64,000 nucleotides of DNA from CAIYRG01 sp964494505. GTDB taxonomy: Bacteria; Pseudomonadota; Alphaproteobacteria; Micropepsales; Micropepsaceae. The notes under the pieces were generated by a model. It had not been told where the DNA came from and did no database searches. It worked only from the letters and a program-made list of their open reading frames with translations. The DNA is taken from NCBI GenBank assembly GCA_964494505.1, contig CAZBRO010000017.1, positions 45,024 through 109,023 of the forward strand. The letters run 5' to 3'. Shown here in pieces: positions 44,590-53,422 of this stretch (its first letter is position 1; the number at the start of each line of letters is the position of its first letter). The position numbers were made by a program, and so were the translations under genes.

Positions 44590-45098
44590 CCGAGCTTCTC
44601 ATCGGATGCGGGCACGCCCGCGTCAAACGTCTGGGCGCCAGCGGGACCGAGCGATGGACCGATCTCGTTACGCTCGACTCGAATGCAGGCTGCAATCCAG
44701 ACGTGATCCACGATCTCGACGTGCTTCCCTATCCGTTTGCGGCCAATCAATTCGACGAGATTCATGCCTATCATGTGCTCGAACATTGCGGACGCCAGGG
44801 GGACTGGAAATATTTTTTCGCGCAATGGTCGGAGCTTTGGAGGATTACAAAACCGGGTGGAATTTTTTGCGGCATTGTTCCGCATCATTCCTCGGCCTGG
44901 GCGTGGGGCGATCCGTCCCACACACGCATCGTCGCGATTGAGAACTTCACGTTTCTGGATCAGGACAATTATGCCGACTGCGGCAAGACCGCGATGACGG
45001 ACTTCCGGCCGTATTACAAAGCCAATTGGAAGCTTGTACACCAGCAAGTGACGGACGATCTGCAACAGGTGTTCATTCTTCAGGCTTTCAAGTCCTGA
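44586..45098 (+). CDS. Small SAM-dependent methyltransferase-like protein
   Basis: This 170-residue protein starts at the ATG overlapping the OGT stop. LIGCGHARVKRLGA resembles a short methyltransferase motif I, with DLDVLPYPFAANQFDEIHAY and HVLEHCGRQGDWKYFFAQW giving the motif IV-like DxxxxxxVLEH pattern. WRITKPGGIFCGIVPHHS completes the fold. It is shorter than most family members, as the N-terminal helices are absent. The substrate may be a sugar, peptide or lipid linked to the same modification pathway. It ends 31 nt before a strong terminator. Confidence 0.78.
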   Translation: MTELLIGCGHARVKRLGASGTERWTDLVTLDSNAGCNPDVIHDLDVLPYPFAANQFDEIHAYHVLEHCGRQGDWKYFFAQWSELWRITKPGGIFCGIVPHHSSAWAWGDPSHTRIVAIENFTFLDQDNYADCGKTAMTDFRPYYKANWKLVHQQVTDDLQQVFILQAFKS

Positions 45099-45129
45099 AG
45101 GCTGCCGATACGTCCGCTGCGGAAATAGA

Positions 45130-45176
45130 CTCCGGCCAACGCTGACCTTTGTGGGTCAACGAAGGCCGGAGCTTTT
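45130..45176. terminator. Bidirectional intrinsic terminator between the methyltransferase and the TonB receptor
   Basis: An outer stem CTCCGGCC (45130-45137) pairs with GGCCGGAG (45164-45171), and an inner stem TGACC/GGTCA closes the loop. CTTTTCT follows on the plus strand. The two flanking genes converge, so it can serve both. The stem is GC-rich and the tract is good on the plus side. Confidence 0.8.
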
Positions 45177-45181
45177 CTGGC

Positions 45182-48100
45182 TTACCAGGTCTTGGTCAAG
45201 ATCAGGCCGATGGTCCGCCCCTGATCGCTCTTGCTGAGGTCGAACGTCGTCGGGTTGCCTGCGCCGGTGCTGATCCGATACTCGAATGCAGGATGGCGAT
45301 CCATGAGGTTCTGCACCACGAGCTGGATGCCGACATGCTTCAGGTAACTGTTCGCCGGATCGTCTCCCGTGTCATAGCCAAACGACAGATCGAACGAGTA
45401 CCAGGATGGCTCGATGTCGGAGTAATTGCTGATCAAACAGGGCAGACTTCCGCCACCGATGGTGCCGCCCGCCGTGATGCACTGGTTATTGACGTTGGGC
45501 GGAGCGTTCTGCGTGTTGAAGAAGTGCGATTGGTAATCCATGAAGCCGGTGACCGACCATGGACCGTCGCTCCAGCCCAGGCGCGCGCGGTAGCGCATTC
45601 TGGGCAGGGATTCGACGCCGACCTGCGCTATGCCGCCGACCGTGCCAAGCGTGGTATGGTACAAGTCTTGAACGGCACTCGCCGCCGGATTGGTCGGCTC
45701 GCTGGAATTGTTGGCACTGAGGCTGTGCAGGTAATACGTGCCGGTGATGCCCGCGTTCCAGGCGCCGAGGTCGCCCAGATCGACATCGTAACTGGCGTTG
45801 AAGTCGATGCCCTCGGTCTTGATGTAGCCGTTGTTCGCCGTGGCGCCGTCGTTGATCCACAGCACAGAAGTGGCAATGGCTTGAGGCACCGTATTGCGCG
45901 GGTCGTTGAGCAGCTTCTGCACCATCGACTCGAATTCGGGACAGCCGGTGGGGCCCGATCCTGCTATCCCGCCGGGCGCCGCAGCACCGGGCGTGTTGTT
46001 GTTGTGGCATTGCAGGTCCGCGCCGGTATGGAGGAAGGCGAGATCCGTCGGCACGATGTAGGCGAAGCCGAGGGTCGGATCGTTGACCGAACCCGTGTTG
46101 GGATTGGCGAAGCCGCGGAGCGCGCCATTGATCTTGACCGAATACCAGGTGACCTGAATGTCCACGCCCTTGAGGAAGGTGGTGGGCGCGAACTCACCGC
46201 CAAAGCCCCAGTTCATGGCAGTCTCGGGATGGAGTTCCTGGCCGAAGGTGTGGATGTATTTGCGGAAATCGGAGTTGATCGCTGTCCCCGAAGCGCCGAG
46301 AAGCGCCACACCTACGGGCTGGGCGGCGGCGCCGCACGAAACGCCCGACGTTCCTCCGTTGGAACCGACGCCGTTCCAACCGGTCAATCCGGCGCCTGGA
46401 TTGAGCAGCCTGCCCATAGCCGATTGCGGATCGGCGCCGCAATTCGCGCCGATGGTCGATGCTTGTGCGAAGAGTGTCGTGTTCCAACCTGTAATGGCGT
46501 TCTTCACCAGGCCGGATTCCTCGGCGAAAGTCGGTGCCCGGAAGGATTGTCCCCAGGCGCCCCTGAACGTCAGGCCGATGTCCTCGGAGACCTCCCAGTT
46601 GAAGGCCACTTTGGGATTACTGGTGCCGCCGACGTCGTTGTACTGGTCGTGCCGCCATGAACCTTCCAGATCGAATTTGCGCACGCCCGGAAAGGCGTTG
46701 GCATCCCCGATGACGGGCACATTGACCTGAGCAAAGGTCGCCCAAACCTTCTTATGCCTGGCGTCCGTATTCACAGGTACGAGCAAACTCGGCGAGCCTG
46801 TGCTGTCGATCGCCCTGAAGAAGAAGGAATGCTGCGTGAGCGTGGCGCCAACGGCGGCTTTCACCTGCCCGGCAGGCACGTCGAACAGAGGACCGTCGAA
46901 CGTCAGGCCCTTCTCGTTGACCCAATAATCCGAGGTGTAGTTCCGCTCGCCGCTGACGTAGGCAATTGTGCTCGGCGCATTACATTGGATCGTCCGCGGA
47001 TCGCAGAACAGGTTCAGGTAAGGAACGGCGCCCGGCTTGGTCCATGTCCCCAGCGACGGGCCCGTGCCTATCGCCGAAGACGCCGGGATCGTCCAGCCAA
47101 GAGCGGCGGAGACGGCATTGGCGTTGGCTTCGTTGACGCGAGAAATTTCGCCGTCGAAGCTTTCCGCCATATAGACCTTGCCGGACCAGCCGCCGGGCAA
47201 ATCGAGGTTCAGGCCGGCCAGATAGCGGTCTGCGAGTTCGGAAGCGACTGTCAGGGAGGGACGCTCCAACCCGAAATTGTAATTGACCTTCAAATTGGTC
47301 GGTGCGCCGCCCGAAGGATAGTACGGATTCCAGGTCGGCACCTGAACGCTCAGATCGTTGCCTGAGGACGGGCTGAGATTGGAAGGGTTCAGATATTGCG
47401 CACGGCGGTTGGCGTAGAAGCCCTCGCCAAAGAAGGAGATATCCTTTGTCAGACGCTGATCGATCGTCATGACGGCGGAATTCTTCTGCTGCGACGCGTC
47501 GTACCAGGCGATCGAGTATGGATTGAAGACGTTGCGCGTCCCGGCGGCGGGGGCTGTGGCGCCCCCGTTGGCGGCAACGGCGAAGGTCGCCCAATTCAAC
47601 GTCGCAGCACTTGAGGGCGCGAGCGGGCCAAGACCGGCATTGAGCGAAGAATTGAACGGCACGCCTGTGCCGGCCGGAACGGCAAAGCAATTGGTGCAAG
47701 CGTGTCCCAATGCGTTGGCGCCGCCCGTGCCCAGGCCCAACGAAGCGGGCTGCGTGGGATTGCCTATGGATATGGTGGCCGGAAGGGACGAACGGATGGG
47801 CGTCCTGTCCTCAAATCCCCAAGGGGTGAAATCGAGGCCAAATCCGGGAGCGTCGCTTGAATGAATCGGCGTGTTGTCGGCCCATTCATAGCTGAGCGTG
47901 ATGTCGCCGCCGTCCCAGGTGCGGCCCCACAATTGGGAGGCCTGATAGGCCTGTTTGCCCTTCGATCCCGTGACGCGCACCTGCGAGACCGCACCGTCAA
48001 ATCCGCGCTTCAGGATGATGTTGACCACGCCGGCGATAGCGTCCGAGCCGTAAGTCGCCGATGCGCCATCCACCAGGATATCGATGCGGTCGAGCGCAAT

Positions 48101-48568
48101 CGCAGGGATGAAGGAGGGATCGATGGTGCAGTCCGCTTCGCCCTGGGGCGGGAAGCGGTAGCCGTCAACCATCAAGAGGCTGCGCGTGCCGTCATTGGGG
48201 TCCAGGTTGCGGATGTTGACGCGCGTCTGCTTGCCGATGTTGTTGTTGGCATTGGTCGCGATGGGACCCGGCGTCACGACGGCGGACGGAACCGTCCGGA
48301 ACAGATCGGCCGTCGTCAGAGAGCCCGTCTGGGCGAAATCCTGTGTGCTCAAATTGGAGACCGGAACGCCGACCGCGGCGGCGCCATGAATCAGCGAGCC
48401 TGTAATCAGCACCTGCTCGGGGACTTCCGCAGGTACGCCCTGCGCCGTTTGTGCCTGTGCTACTTGCGCCTGCGCGACCTGCTGGGCCTGCGCGTCCATT
48501 GCATTTGTCAGACTGAAGAACGACACCGATCCCAAGAGAGCGGTCAACTTGGATGTTCTCGGATTCAT
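45182..48568 (-). CDS. TonB-dependent receptor (large, plug plus 22-strand barrel)
   Basis: This 1128-residue outer-membrane receptor has an N-terminal signal (LTALLGSVSFFSLTNAMDAQ) followed by an unusual Gln/Ala repeat (VAQAQVAQAQTAQ). The plug domain contains VLITGSLIHGAAAVGVPVS, TRVNIRNLDPNDGTRSLLMV and IDILVDGASATYGSDAIAGV, all typical. The barrel ends in the Trp-terminated strand GRTIGLILTKTW. It is larger than most siderophore receptors and resembles the large peptide/carbohydrate-type receptors of alphaproteobacteria; no substrate can be named. Its upstream region holds an FNR-like box and several palindromes. Confidence 0.9.
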   Translation of the reverse strand: MNPRTSKLTALLGSVSFFSLTNAMDAQAQQVAQAQVAQAQTAQGVPAEVPEQVLITGSLIHGAAAVGVPVSNLSTQDFAQTGSLTTADLFRTVPSAVVTPGPIATNANNNIGKQTRVNIRNLDPNDGTRSLLMVDGYRFPPQGEADCTIDPSFIPAIALDRIDILVDGASATYGSDAIAGVVNIILKRGFDGAVSQVRVTGSKGKQAYQASQLWGRTWDGGDITLSYEWADNTPIHSSDAPGFGLDFTPWGFEDRTPIRSSLPATISIGNPTQPASLGLGTGGANALGHACTNCFAVPAGTGVPFNSSLNAGLGPLAPSSAATLNWATFAVAANGGATAPAAGTRNVFNPYSIAWYDASQQKNSAVMTIDQRLTKDISFFGEGFYANRRAQYLNPSNLSPSSGNDLSVQVPTWNPYYPSGGAPTNLKVNYNFGLERPSLTVASELADRYLAGLNLDLPGGWSGKVYMAESFDGEISRVNEANANAVSAALGWTIPASSAIGTGPSLGTWTKPGAVPYLNLFCDPRTIQCNAPSTIAYVSGERNYTSDYWVNEKGLTFDGPLFDVPAGQVKAAVGATLTQHSFFFRAIDSTGSPSLLVPVNTDARHKKVWATFAQVNVPVIGDANAFPGVRKFDLEGSWRHDQYNDVGGTSNPKVAFNWEVSEDIGLTFRGAWGQSFRAPTFAEESGLVKNAITGWNTTLFAQASTIGANCGADPQSAMGRLLNPGAGLTGWNGVGSNGGTSGVSCGAAAQPVGVALLGASGTAINSDFRKYIHTFGQELHPETAMNWGFGGEFAPTTFLKGVDIQVTWYSVKINGALRGFANPNTGSVNDPTLGFAYIVPTDLAFLHTGADLQCHNNNTPGAAAPGGIAGSGPTGCPEFESMVQKLLNDPRNTVPQAIATSVLWINDGATANNGYIKTEGIDFNASYDVDLGDLGAWNAGITGTYYLHSLSANNSSEPTNPAASAVQDLYHTTLGTVGGIAQVGVESLPRMRYRARLGWSDGPWSVTGFMDYQSHFFNTQNAPPNVNNQCITAGGTIGGGSLPCLISNYSDIEPSWYSFDLSFGYDTGDDPANSYLKHVGIQLVVQNLMDRHPAFEYRISTGAGNPTTFDLSKSDQGRTIGLILTKTW

Positions 48569-48851
48569 ATATCCCCCTCAGGACGCCAGCCCGGCTGTCC
48601 GTGTGTGTGGCCCAATATCCCGTTCTCGTCTGGTAGGACGCTGCGCTGAGACCCCCTCACGCCGGTGTCCGGCCCCCGAAAACTACTCCAGCGCTTTCAT
48701 CTCTTTTGGATGTTCAGCGATGGCTCGATCGGGACGCCACGCCGGATGAGAAAAACTATGATCCCCCCAGGGGGAGACCCAGGGATGCCGCGTCGTTCAC
48801 ATTCGCTGCGCCCCGATCGTCGAGAGGCTAGGGCTGCTGATTGCAAAGTTT

Positions 48852-48869
48852 CTCTGACAAAAGTCAGAG
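48852..48869. promoter_or_regulatory. Inverted repeat CTCTGAC-AAAA-GTCAGAG
   Basis: This is a perfect 7-bp inverted repeat with a 4-nt centre. TCTCTGA recurs at 48881, 30 bp away from the first copy at 48851, giving a helical-phase direct repeat. It is a candidate operator upstream of the TonB receptor; the cognate regulator is unknown. Confidence 0.45.
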
Positions 48870-48883
48870 TTGGTGAGATTTCT

Positions 48884-48897
48884 CTGATATGTATCAA
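48884..48897. promoter_or_regulatory. FNR/FixK-like box CTGAT-ATGT-ATCAA
   Basis: The sequence matches TTGAT-N4-ATCAA at 9 of 10 positions. It stands about 290 nt before the Crp/Fnr regulator gene and about 320 nt before the TonB receptor, so it could serve either. The adjacent regulator could bind it. The distances are long for direct activation. Confidence 0.5.
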
Positions 48898-48983
48898 TGT
48901 GTATCAAAAATGCACCGCGAGCAGGTACTAAAGCAGCACAGCCAAATGGTGGGGGGCATATTCCTATTTTGACTACATATTTG

Positions 48984-48998
48984 TAGGAATTATTCCTA
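48984..48998. promoter_or_regulatory. Perfect palindrome TAGGAAT-T-ATTCCTA
   Basis: This is a 15-bp perfect dyad with a single central T. TTCCTA at 48961-48966 and TGTAGG...CCTACA at 49078-49096 share its half-site, which suggests several sites for one regulator. Confidence 0.45.
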
Positions 48999-49077
48999 AA
49001 TGTCGCTCTTTGAGCGCACGCTTGTCCGCGCTGACGGTCGCCCACCGTCGGAATTGGCCTCGCATTTCGGCCGCGAA

Positions 49078-49096
49078 TGTAGGGCAAAGTCCTACA
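49078..49096. promoter_or_regulatory. Inverted repeat TGTAGG-N7-CCTACA
   Basis: This 6-bp dyad with a 7-nt spacer lies about 95 nt before the Crp/Fnr start. It shares the TAGG/CCTA core with the palindrome at 48984. It is a candidate autoregulatory site. Confidence 0.4.
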
Positions 49097-49190
49097 AGTA
49101 AAGCTATTTGGATTCCCCACGATATGCGTTGATACAATTTTACCGTAAAGTCTTTGACCAGGGGAAAATCGGCCTTCGATCGGAGCGTGT

Positions 49191-49982
49191 ATGGACGCGT
49201 TGCCCGAAATTCGCGTGCGTTCGCTGGACCTGATCGGCGACTCAGCTCCGCTCGAAAACCCTCTGTCCCGGGAAGAACAGGAGCAGCTCCGCGGCATCGC
49301 TAAGTTTGTCGAATACAAACGCGGGATGACCCTGTATTCGCAGGGAGAGCAGGCCAGATCCGTTTACCTGATCGCGTCGGGTATCGTCCGCCTCAATCGT
49401 TGCGATGAAACCGGCCATCGCCAGGTGCTGGCATTTCGTGTGCCAGGAGACTTTTGCGGGATTCCGGACGGGACACATTATTTCAATTCCGCCGAGGCCG
49501 TGTCCGAATCGGGCGTCTATCGCTTCGAATCGCAGCAATTGCTGGATGTCTGCATGGCGGAACCGCACCTGAGGCTGGTTCTCCTGGGAAAGATCCTGCA
49601 CGACTATCGGGAAGCGCAAATTCGCATTTCGATTCTCGGCCAGTTAAACACATGTCAGCGTCTCGCCTCTTTCATTCTCGATTCCATTTCCATTCCGGAA
49701 TTCTTCGATAAGGAACGTTCCTGTCTCACGCTTCCGGTAAACCGCTTCGATCTCGCCGACTATCTCGGCACGACACCGGAATCGGCCGCGAGGGCCTTTG
49801 CCAAACTCGAGAATTTCCGTTTGATCCGCCGCATCACCGCGAGAAGAATCGAACTTCTCGACTGTCCGGGCCTGCGCCTGCTGCAACATACGGCGAGGCG
49901 CCAATATTCCGCAGACGAGGTGGAAAGACCCGCGCTCGCCGGATCGACTGCGGACACGGCCTTCGAGCCGGTCGGGGCCTGA
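49191..49982 (+). CDS. Crp/Fnr-family transcription regulator without N-terminal Fe-S cysteines
   Basis: This 263-residue protein has a cyclic-nucleotide-binding-like domain (about 25-140; GMTLYSQGEQARSVYLIASG, VLAFRVPGDFCGIPDG) and a winged helix-turn-helix (about 185-235; NRFDLADYLGTTPESAARAF). The Cys cluster of true FNR is missing; only scattered Cys occur (NRCDE, GDFCG, LLDVCM). It therefore does not look like an oxygen-sensing Fe-S FNR, but closer to FixK/FnrN-like or other CRP clades. The recognition helix keeps the Glu of the PES motif that reads TTGAT half-sites. It diverges from the TonB receptor. Confidence 0.88.
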   Translation: MDALPEIRVRSLDLIGDSAPLENPLSREEQEQLRGIAKFVEYKRGMTLYSQGEQARSVYLIASGIVRLNRCDETGHRQVLAFRVPGDFCGIPDGTHYFNSAEAVSESGVYRFESQQLLDVCMAEPHLRLVLLGKILHDYREAQIRISILGQLNTCQRLASFILDSISIPEFFDKERSCLTLPVNRFDLADYLGTTPESAARAFAKLENFRLIRRITARRIELLDCPGLRLLQHTARRQYSADEVERPALAGSTADTAFEPVGA

Positions 49983-50080
49983 CGGACCGCCGGATGAAAC
50001 ATCTTTGCTTTGGGGATCACGGTTCATAACGGGCTGGGTTGATGGTAGTGTCGCCTTTTGCCGCGTAGACAGGTGCTTAC

Positions 50081-50809
50081 TTGAAACTCTCGGCCGCATT
50101 GATTTTTTTCGCCGCGACTTGGGGCGCCAGTTTGGCCGTCTCGGCGGCATCGGCAGCCGGCGCGGGTTCCGGAGATGTCTCCGGCATCTGGTGGACGAAT
50201 AACTACAGCAGCGAAATCCGTCCCATGGGCGGTGGCGCGCTTCCCTTCACACCGGCAGGATCGGACGCCTACCGCAAGAACGCGGCCGGGCTGAAGGATG
50301 GAACAGTCGAGGATGCCGCGCGGAAATTCTGCGTGCCTGACGGAATCCCGCGCATTCTCGCAACCCCCTATCCCTTCCAGATTTTCCAATCGCCCGGATT
50401 CGTAACGATTGTCTACGAACAGAACCACGTCTTCCGCACCATTCCCCTGGACCGCCCGGTTCCGAAGGACGAGGAGCTGGTCGCCTATCCGTATTATTCC
50501 GGCAATTCCTTCGGACATTGGGAGGGCGACACGCTGGTCGTCGTCACGAAGGGGTTCAATGAAAAGACCTTCATCGACGCAAGCGGCCTACCGCACAGCG
50601 ATCAACTCCACGTCACGGAACGCATTCGCACAACGAACGGCGGCAAGACGCTGGAAGACATCGCCACCGTCGAAGACCCGGTGATGTTCGCGAAACCTTG
50701 GAGCGCGCGTTTCGTCTACGATCTGCATCCGGAGGTGCGGATCGATACCGCCTATATCTGCGGCGAGAAGCACCGCGACATCTCTCGGGTGAGGGGAGTG
50801 CCGAAATGA
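50081..50809 (+). CDS. Secreted protein of unknown function, paralogue D (most diverged)
   Basis: This 242-residue protein starts with TTG (MKLSAALIFFAATWGASLAV signal peptide). It carries the family block FGHWEGDTLVVVTKG with HVTERIRT, but the tight NPxPSWYG segment has become AYPYYSGNSFGHW. It has two Cys (KFCVPDGIP, YICGEKH), matching Cys positions of the other copies. The stop overlaps the next gene start by ATGA, so D and E are translated together. No function is known to me. Confidence 0.75.
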   Translation: MKLSAALIFFAATWGASLAVSAASAAGAGSGDVSGIWWTNNYSSEIRPMGGGALPFTPAGSDAYRKNAAGLKDGTVEDAARKFCVPDGIPRILATPYPFQIFQSPGFVTIVYEQNHVFRTIPLDRPVPKDEELVAYPYYSGNSFGHWEGDTLVVVTKGFNEKTFIDASGLPHSDQLHVTERIRTTNGGKTLEDIATVEDPVMFAKPWSARFVYDLHPEVRIDTAYICGEKHRDISRVRGVPK

Positions 50810-51669
50810 AGTATCGGGGACTGTTGGCGTCCGCCGCGATTCTGGCAGCAGCAGGATTGGCCGGTGTGCCCCAATCGGCGCTGTCGCAGGATGCGGCGCC
50901 CGACTTGAACGGCTTCTGGACGCACGGGTTCAGTCTTGGCTTCGATCCTCCGCCGGAAGGCGGCGTCGGGCCGGTTCATGATTTCAAGACCAAGGCGCAA
51001 ATGCGCGCGATGGGACAGTTCGTGGTGCACGAGGGCGATTACAACAATCCCATCCTGCAGCCCTGGGCGGCCGACGTGGTCAAGAAGGCGGGCGAAGCGG
51101 CAAAGGCCGGTCATCGCATTCCGACCAGGCAGGAAACCTGCTTCCCCTCCGGCGTCCCGAATTACTGGACCCATCCCCTCCTGATGCAGGTCGTACAGAC
51201 CAAGGATTATGTGGTGTTCCTGCATGCCCGCGATCATCAGATCCGAATCGTGCATCTGAACAAGCCCCACGCCGCCAATCCGGAGCCCTCCTGGTACGGC
51301 GATTCGGTCGGCCATTTTGAAGGCGATACGCTGGTCGTCGATACCATCGGGCTCAACGACAAGACGCCCGTGGATGTCTTCAACACGCCGCACACCGCCA
51401 AGGAACATGTGGTCGAGCGTATCCGCGTGGTTCGCGGTCAGGGGGGCGCCAAGAATCTCGAAGTGCGCTTCACCGTCGACGATCCGGGCGCCTTCACGAT
51501 GCCGTGGACCGGGGTGGAAACCTATCGTGGTGTGGGCGGCGCCAGCGGCGCAGTGGACCCGGTGGGCGGCGGCGATGTGTTGCAGGAAGAAGTCTGCGCG
51601 GAGAACAACCGCGCCATCGGCATTCCCGATATTCCTATTCCAACCGAAACATCGATCCGATTCCGCTAA
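50806..51669 (+). CDS. Secreted protein of unknown function, paralogue E
   Basis: This 287-residue protein has a signal peptide (LLASAAILAAAGLAGVPQSA). The family block is EPSWYGDSVGHFEGDTLVVD, followed by TPHTAKEHVVERIRV, and DDPGAFTMPWTGVETYRG near the end. ETCFPSGVPNYW and EEVCAENNRAIG hold the conserved Cys pair. It is most like paralogue B. The start was set at the ATGA overlap with paralogue D. Confidence 0.8.
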   Translation: MKYRGLLASAAILAAAGLAGVPQSALSQDAAPDLNGFWTHGFSLGFDPPPEGGVGPVHDFKTKAQMRAMGQFVVHEGDYNNPILQPWAADVVKKAGEAAKAGHRIPTRQETCFPSGVPNYWTHPLLMQVVQTKDYVVFLHARDHQIRIVHLNKPHAANPEPSWYGDSVGHFEGDTLVVDTIGLNDKTPVDVFNTPHTAKEHVVERIRVVRGQGGAKNLEVRFTVDDPGAFTMPWTGVETYRGVGGASGAVDPVGGGDVLQEEVCAENNRAIGIPDIPIPTETSIRFR

Positions 51670-51756
51670 TGCGGCGCGCCCTCAGCCGCCGCGCGCTCTA
51701 AGAGAGTACCAGGGACAGACTTGCTTCATTTGAAGAGCCGGCAAGGCGAGGCCGAC

Positions 51757-53422
51757 GTGTCGAAACCTGAGAGTCCGATCGATGTTTCCCCGGCGCGCGG
51801 CAAGGCGCTGGCGAAGGCCGCTCTTGAGCTTGCGGCGATAACGGTCCTTTACGTTGCGGTCGCAAAGCTGAGTTTGACATTTGCCTCCGTCAATCCGAGC
51901 GCGACGCCGATTTGGCCGACCACGGGTTATGCGCTGGCCGCCGTGTTGTTGCTCGGGTATCGGATCTGGCCCGCTCTATTCATCGGAGCATTTGTGGTGA
52001 ACGTCCTCACCGCCGGCTCGTTCTACACCTCGCTTGGCATCGGCGCCGGAAACACGCTTGAGGCGATCGTCGCGGGATACATCCTCAACCGCTGGGCGGA
52101 CGGCCGGAACGCGTTCGGCACGCCTTCGGGAGTGGCCAAGTTCACCCTCGTCTGTTTTGCTTCCGGCACGGTGATCAGCGCCACCATGGGCGTCGGCAGC
52201 CTGAGTCTCGGCGGTTATGCCCCCTGGCGGGATTTCGGTTCGATCTGGACGACATGGTGGATGGGCGATTCGACGGGCGCGCTCGTCATCACGCCGGCCA
52301 TCGTGCTCTGGATGACGGAAGCCGGACGAAAATTGGAGCGGCGGGAGCTGACGCAGTCGGCTCTGGTTTACGGCGCCGCAATTGCGGTTGGTTTCATCGC
52401 CTTCAGTCCGATCTTTGCCCAGACGCCGCCGCGGACGCCCTTGGCGTTCCTTGCGGTGCTGCCGCTGATGTGGGCTGCGCTCCGCCGCAATCAGCGCGAT
52501 ACGGCGATAACGGCGCTTATTCTCTCCGGCTTTGCGGTGTGGGGGAATTGCGTTGGGCACGGGACCGTTCTTGCGTGGAAATCTCAACGATTCGCTGCTG
52601 CTTCTGCTCGTCTTCATGATCAGCATCACGGCTCCGGGCCTCGCCTTGAGCGCGGAAGTCGCCATACGCAAACGCCATGAGGAGCATGTCGAATTCATCA
52701 TGCACGAGCTGTCGCATCGCTCGAAAAATCTTTTGGCGATCGTTCTCAGCGTCGCCAATCAAATTGCCCGGCAGAGCGACAGCGTCGATATGTTTCTTCT
52801 CGGCTTCCGCAGCCGTTTGCGCGCCCTGGCCGACACCCACGATCTGCTCGTGGAGGGCAATTGGCGCGGTGCGGCTCTCCGGGACTTGGCGCGCGCTCAA
52901 TTGGCGCCCTTCTGCAATTTGGCGGAGCAATCCCTTTCCATCGACGGACCGCATCTCACCTTAAGCCCCAAGGCCTCGGAGCAACTGGGTTTGGCTTTGC
53001 ACGAACTTGGAACCAATGCTGCAAAGCATGGGGCACTTTCGGCACCCTCAGGGGTGGTGAGCGTGCGGTGGTTGCTCGAGGGCGCCAAGAATCAGGACCG
53101 GTATTTGCGCCTTTCCTGGGAAGAGCGCGGCGGCCCTCCGGTACAGGAACCGCAACGGCACGGATTCGGCCGGATGGTGATTGCCAATATCGTTCCGGCA
53201 TCCCTGGACGGAACCGCAGCCCTCGCGTTCGACGTGGATGGCGTGAAATGGACGCTTCTGGTTCCCGCCGCCAATGTGCTTGCCGACGGGGAGGACGCTC
53301 GAATCGATGAGGACGAAACCGGCGCCATGCGGCCCGACGACACGGATTCGAAACGGCTGCATCGGCCGCAGCAATCGGCTCCCGTAGCGGACGCGACGTC
53401 TGCCGCCGTCAGCGCCGGCTAG
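51757..53422 (+). pseudogene. MASE1-HWE histidine kinase split by a one-base frameshift
   Basis: The first frame (51757 or TTG 51721 to stop at 52680) encodes a MASE1 membrane sensor with several transmembrane helices (LYVAVAKLSLTFASVNPSAT, PIWPTTGYALAAVLLLGYRI). After the last normal residues, LSGFAVWG, the correct continuation is in another frame: removal of one G from GGGGG at 52541-52545 gives FAVWGIALGTGPFLRGNL. The second frame then runs to 53422 with a HWE-type kinase: HELSHRSKNLLA with the phospho-acceptor His, HELGTNAAKHGALSAPSGVV and LSWEERGGPPV (W-x-E). So the gene is intact except for one G. This may be a real phase-variable or degraded allele, or a base-call error. Confidence 0.82.

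Larger units (their letters stand above)
48569..49190. other. 622-nt divergent control region between the TonB receptor and the Crp/Fnr regulator
   Basis: No gene supported. The stretch around 48840-49150 is AT-richer than its surroundings and contains four dyad elements, listed separately: 48852-48869, 48884-48897, 48984-48998 and 49078-49096. TTTGACCAGGGGAAAAT just before the regulator start looks like a leader with a weak Shine-Dalgarno. Confidence 0.5.

Noticed and set aside
45149..46660. Plus-strand 503-residue frame opposite the TonB receptor C-terminus
   Set aside because: Shadow; TonB barrel end and terminal aromatic residue are on the minus strand.
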